A stretch of 64,000 nucleotides of DNA from a bacterium M00.F.Ca.ET.205.01.1.1 (lineage in GTDB: Bacteria; Pseudomonadota; Alphaproteobacteria; Rhizobiales; Rhizobiaceae). The stretch lies in contig SRUQ01000007.1 of assembly GCA_004791255.1 (NCBI GenBank), positions 62,001-126,000 of the forward strand, read 5' to 3'. Shown one piece after another: positions 63,018 through 64,000 of the stretch. The stretch's first letter is position 1. Each line of letters begins with the position of its first letter. The notes beneath the pieces are model-generated. The model was given only the letters and a program-made list of their open reading frames with translations. It was not told where the DNA came from and did no database searches. A program made the position numbers and the translations under genes.

Positions 63018-63425
63018 GTGCCTATCATCAACGTCAGCGTCACCGGCAAGCCCGACGCCGCACTCTCGGCCAGGATCGCCAGGGAGGTGACCGAACTCAC
63101 CGCCACGCATCTGCGCAAGGATCCAACCATCACCGCGGTCGCCATCTCCTATTTCGACCCGCAGCACTGGTTCGCCGGCGGCAAATCGCTGGCCGAGCAT
63201 GCCACCAACACATTCTGGCTGGACATCAAGGTGGTGGACGGCACCAACACCAAGCTGGAACTGGAAGCCTATCTCAAGGCGGTCTTCGAGGCCTTCGGCC
63301 GCTTGCTGGGCAGTGTGCACGACGAAAGCTATGCTTTCGTGCACGAAGTGCCGGCTTCCGCCTACGGCTATGGCGGCAAAACGCAGGAGTTCCGCTTCAT
63401 CAGCGGACGGTTGAAGGCGGCGTGA
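63018..63425 (+). CDS. Tautomerase (4-oxalocrotonate tautomerase-like) family protein
   Basis: The 135-residue product starts at GTG (63018) and reads MPIINVSVTGKPDAALSARIAREVTELTATHLRKDPTITAVAI, the tautomerase family N-terminus with the catalytic Pro exposed after Met removal. Its length is about twice that of classical 4-OT, suggesting a fused or cis-CaaD/MSAD-like type. GGGAG lies 6-7 bases upstream. Substrates of such enzymes range from oxalocrotonates to haloacrylates; this one's is unknown. It is divergent from LysR. Confidence 0.85.
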   Translation: MPIINVSVTGKPDAALSARIAREVTELTATHLRKDPTITAVAISYFDPQHWFAGGKSLAEHATNTFWLDIKVVDGTNTKLELEAYLKAVFEAFGRLLGSVHDESYAFVHEVPASAYGYGGKTQEFRFISGRLKAA

Positions 63426-63529
63426 GCTGCCTTCCCTTCTCACCACATTGACCTTGTCCCGACTTCCGCTACCCTCTAGCCGAAGCGGCCGCAGAGCCGC
63501 GCTGCGAAAAACGTTGGGAGCGACGCGGC

Positions 63530-64000
63530 ATGATGCTGACACTGGCGCTGCTTGCGGGTCTTGTCCTGGCCTGGCTGCTGATCGGCGTGGCGGAGAAATT
63601 CCGCCTCGGCCTGCGCTTTACCCAGGCGCTGCTCTATGTGCCGTTCAAGCTTGCGTACCGGATCAGCGACAACCGCATCAAGGTCGCGCGCGACGCGGCC
63701 GCGCCGATAATCTACGTCATTTCGCATCAGTCGCGCTTCGAACCGGCGCTGATGCTGTCGCTGCTGCCTGACGACACGCTGCACATTCTCGACGAGGCTT
63801 CGGCCAAAGCGCCATGGCTCGAGCCGTGGCGCGAGCTTGGCCGCACCATCGCCTTCAATGCCGAGCACGTCTTCGTCAGCCGCAGGCTGGTGCGCGTGCT
63901 GAAGGGCAAGGGACGGCTCGCCGTCTACCTGCCCGATGCGGTCGAACCCGATGTCAAAACGTTCCGGCTGTTTCGCGCCATCACCCGCATCGCCATGCAG
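63530..64000 (+). CDS. Acyltransferase-like (LPLAT) membrane protein, 3' end outside window
   Basis: From an ATG at 63530 (GGAG about 9 bases upstream) the frame is open for 157 codons to the window edge. A hydrophobic N-terminal anchor (TLALLAGLVLAWLLIG) is followed by IIYVISHQSRFEPALMLSLLP. HQSRFE is a variant of the glycerol-acyltransferase H-x4-D motif, with Glu for Asp. Further on, FVSRRL and YLPDAVEPDVKTF are family-like. It probably acylates lysophospholipid or glycerol-phosphate at the membrane. The Glu variant and the truncation leave the family call tentative. Confidence 0.65.
   Translation, partial: MMLTLALLAGLVLAWLLIGVAEKFRLGLRFTQALLYVPFKLAYRISDNRIKVARDAAAPIIYVISHQSRFEPALMLSLLPDDTLHILDEASAKAPWLEPWRELGRTIAFNAEHVFVSRRLVRVLKGKGRLAVYLPDAVEPDVKTFRLFRAITRIAMQ

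Noticed and set aside
1-64000. CRISPR arrays, tRNA or rRNA genes, insertion sequences, phage genes
   Set aside because: I looked for regular spaced direct repeats, tRNA TpsiC/acceptor patterns and transposase motifs and saw none that hold up.

Overview
The window looks like chromosomal DNA of a Mesorhizobium-type alphaproteobacterium (Rhizobiales). The DNA is GC-rich. Core gene orders typical of that order are present: fabD-fabG-acpP-fabF-mltG-yicC-gmk, lptF-lptG-lptD-surA-pdxA-rsmA and rpsF-rpsR-rplI. Rhizobial mosaic intergenic repeats occur between genes. No tRNA, rRNA, CRISPR array, insertion sequence or phage gene was recognised, and the organism assignment is inference from gene content.

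Layout. 1-11 kb holds accessory housekeeping genes: a partial SDR, an outer-membrane beta-barrel protein, TfoX-like and GST proteins, a lysine/alanine-rich histone H1-like protein, LysE and EamA transporters, two TetR regulators with visible palindromic operators, rlmJ, and a secreted AhpD-like protein. 11-24.6 kb is an envelope-glycan island. It carries a UDP-xylose synthase-like gene and galE, a GT39 enzyme, a UPF0104 membrane protein, a GtrB/DPM1-like GT2, a processive GT2, a GH26-like hydrolase, two paralogous small lipoproteins, one intact DUF995 protein and one frameshifted DUF995-like copy. 24.7-41.3 kb is core: holC, pepA, the Lpt outer-membrane biogenesis genes, pdxA, rsmA, then the opposite-strand fatty-acid/peptidoglycan/nucleotide cluster. 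41.5-45.2 kb has an LTA-synthase-like phosphoglycerol transferase and an orphan Tad-type von Willebrand protein. 45.6-56.5 kb is core again: rpsF, rpsR, rplI, a Cfa-like methyltransferase, ynfA, an Rsm22-like gene, dnaB, radA, cvpA, purF and an SDR. 56.7-64 kb holds OsmC, agmatine deiminase plus a PotF-like binding protein (polyamine use), a LuxR regulator, an EamA transporter, a candidate C-rich small RNA, a LysR/tautomerase divergent pair and a partial acyltransferase.

The most interesting part is the 11.2-24.6 kb glycan island. Its transcription units share upstream signals. The uxs operon and the processive glycosyltransferase each carry an identical 15-mer (CTAATTTAGTTGACT) preceded by TTAA-N7, which resembles a CtrA half-site. 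The two lipoprotein paralogues share a conserved upstream block. The enzymes suggest nucleotide-sugar supply, a polyprenyl-phosphate-sugar/GT-C branch, a processive polymerase and a trimming hydrolase. I know of no described system with this exact composition, so this is a hypothesis, not an identification. Other points worth checking are three tandem 14-bp units forming a chain of ATGA-coupled mini-ORFs before rsmA, a terminator that contains the ynfA ribosome-binding site, and the C-rich-loop RNA at about 61.95-62.03 kb.
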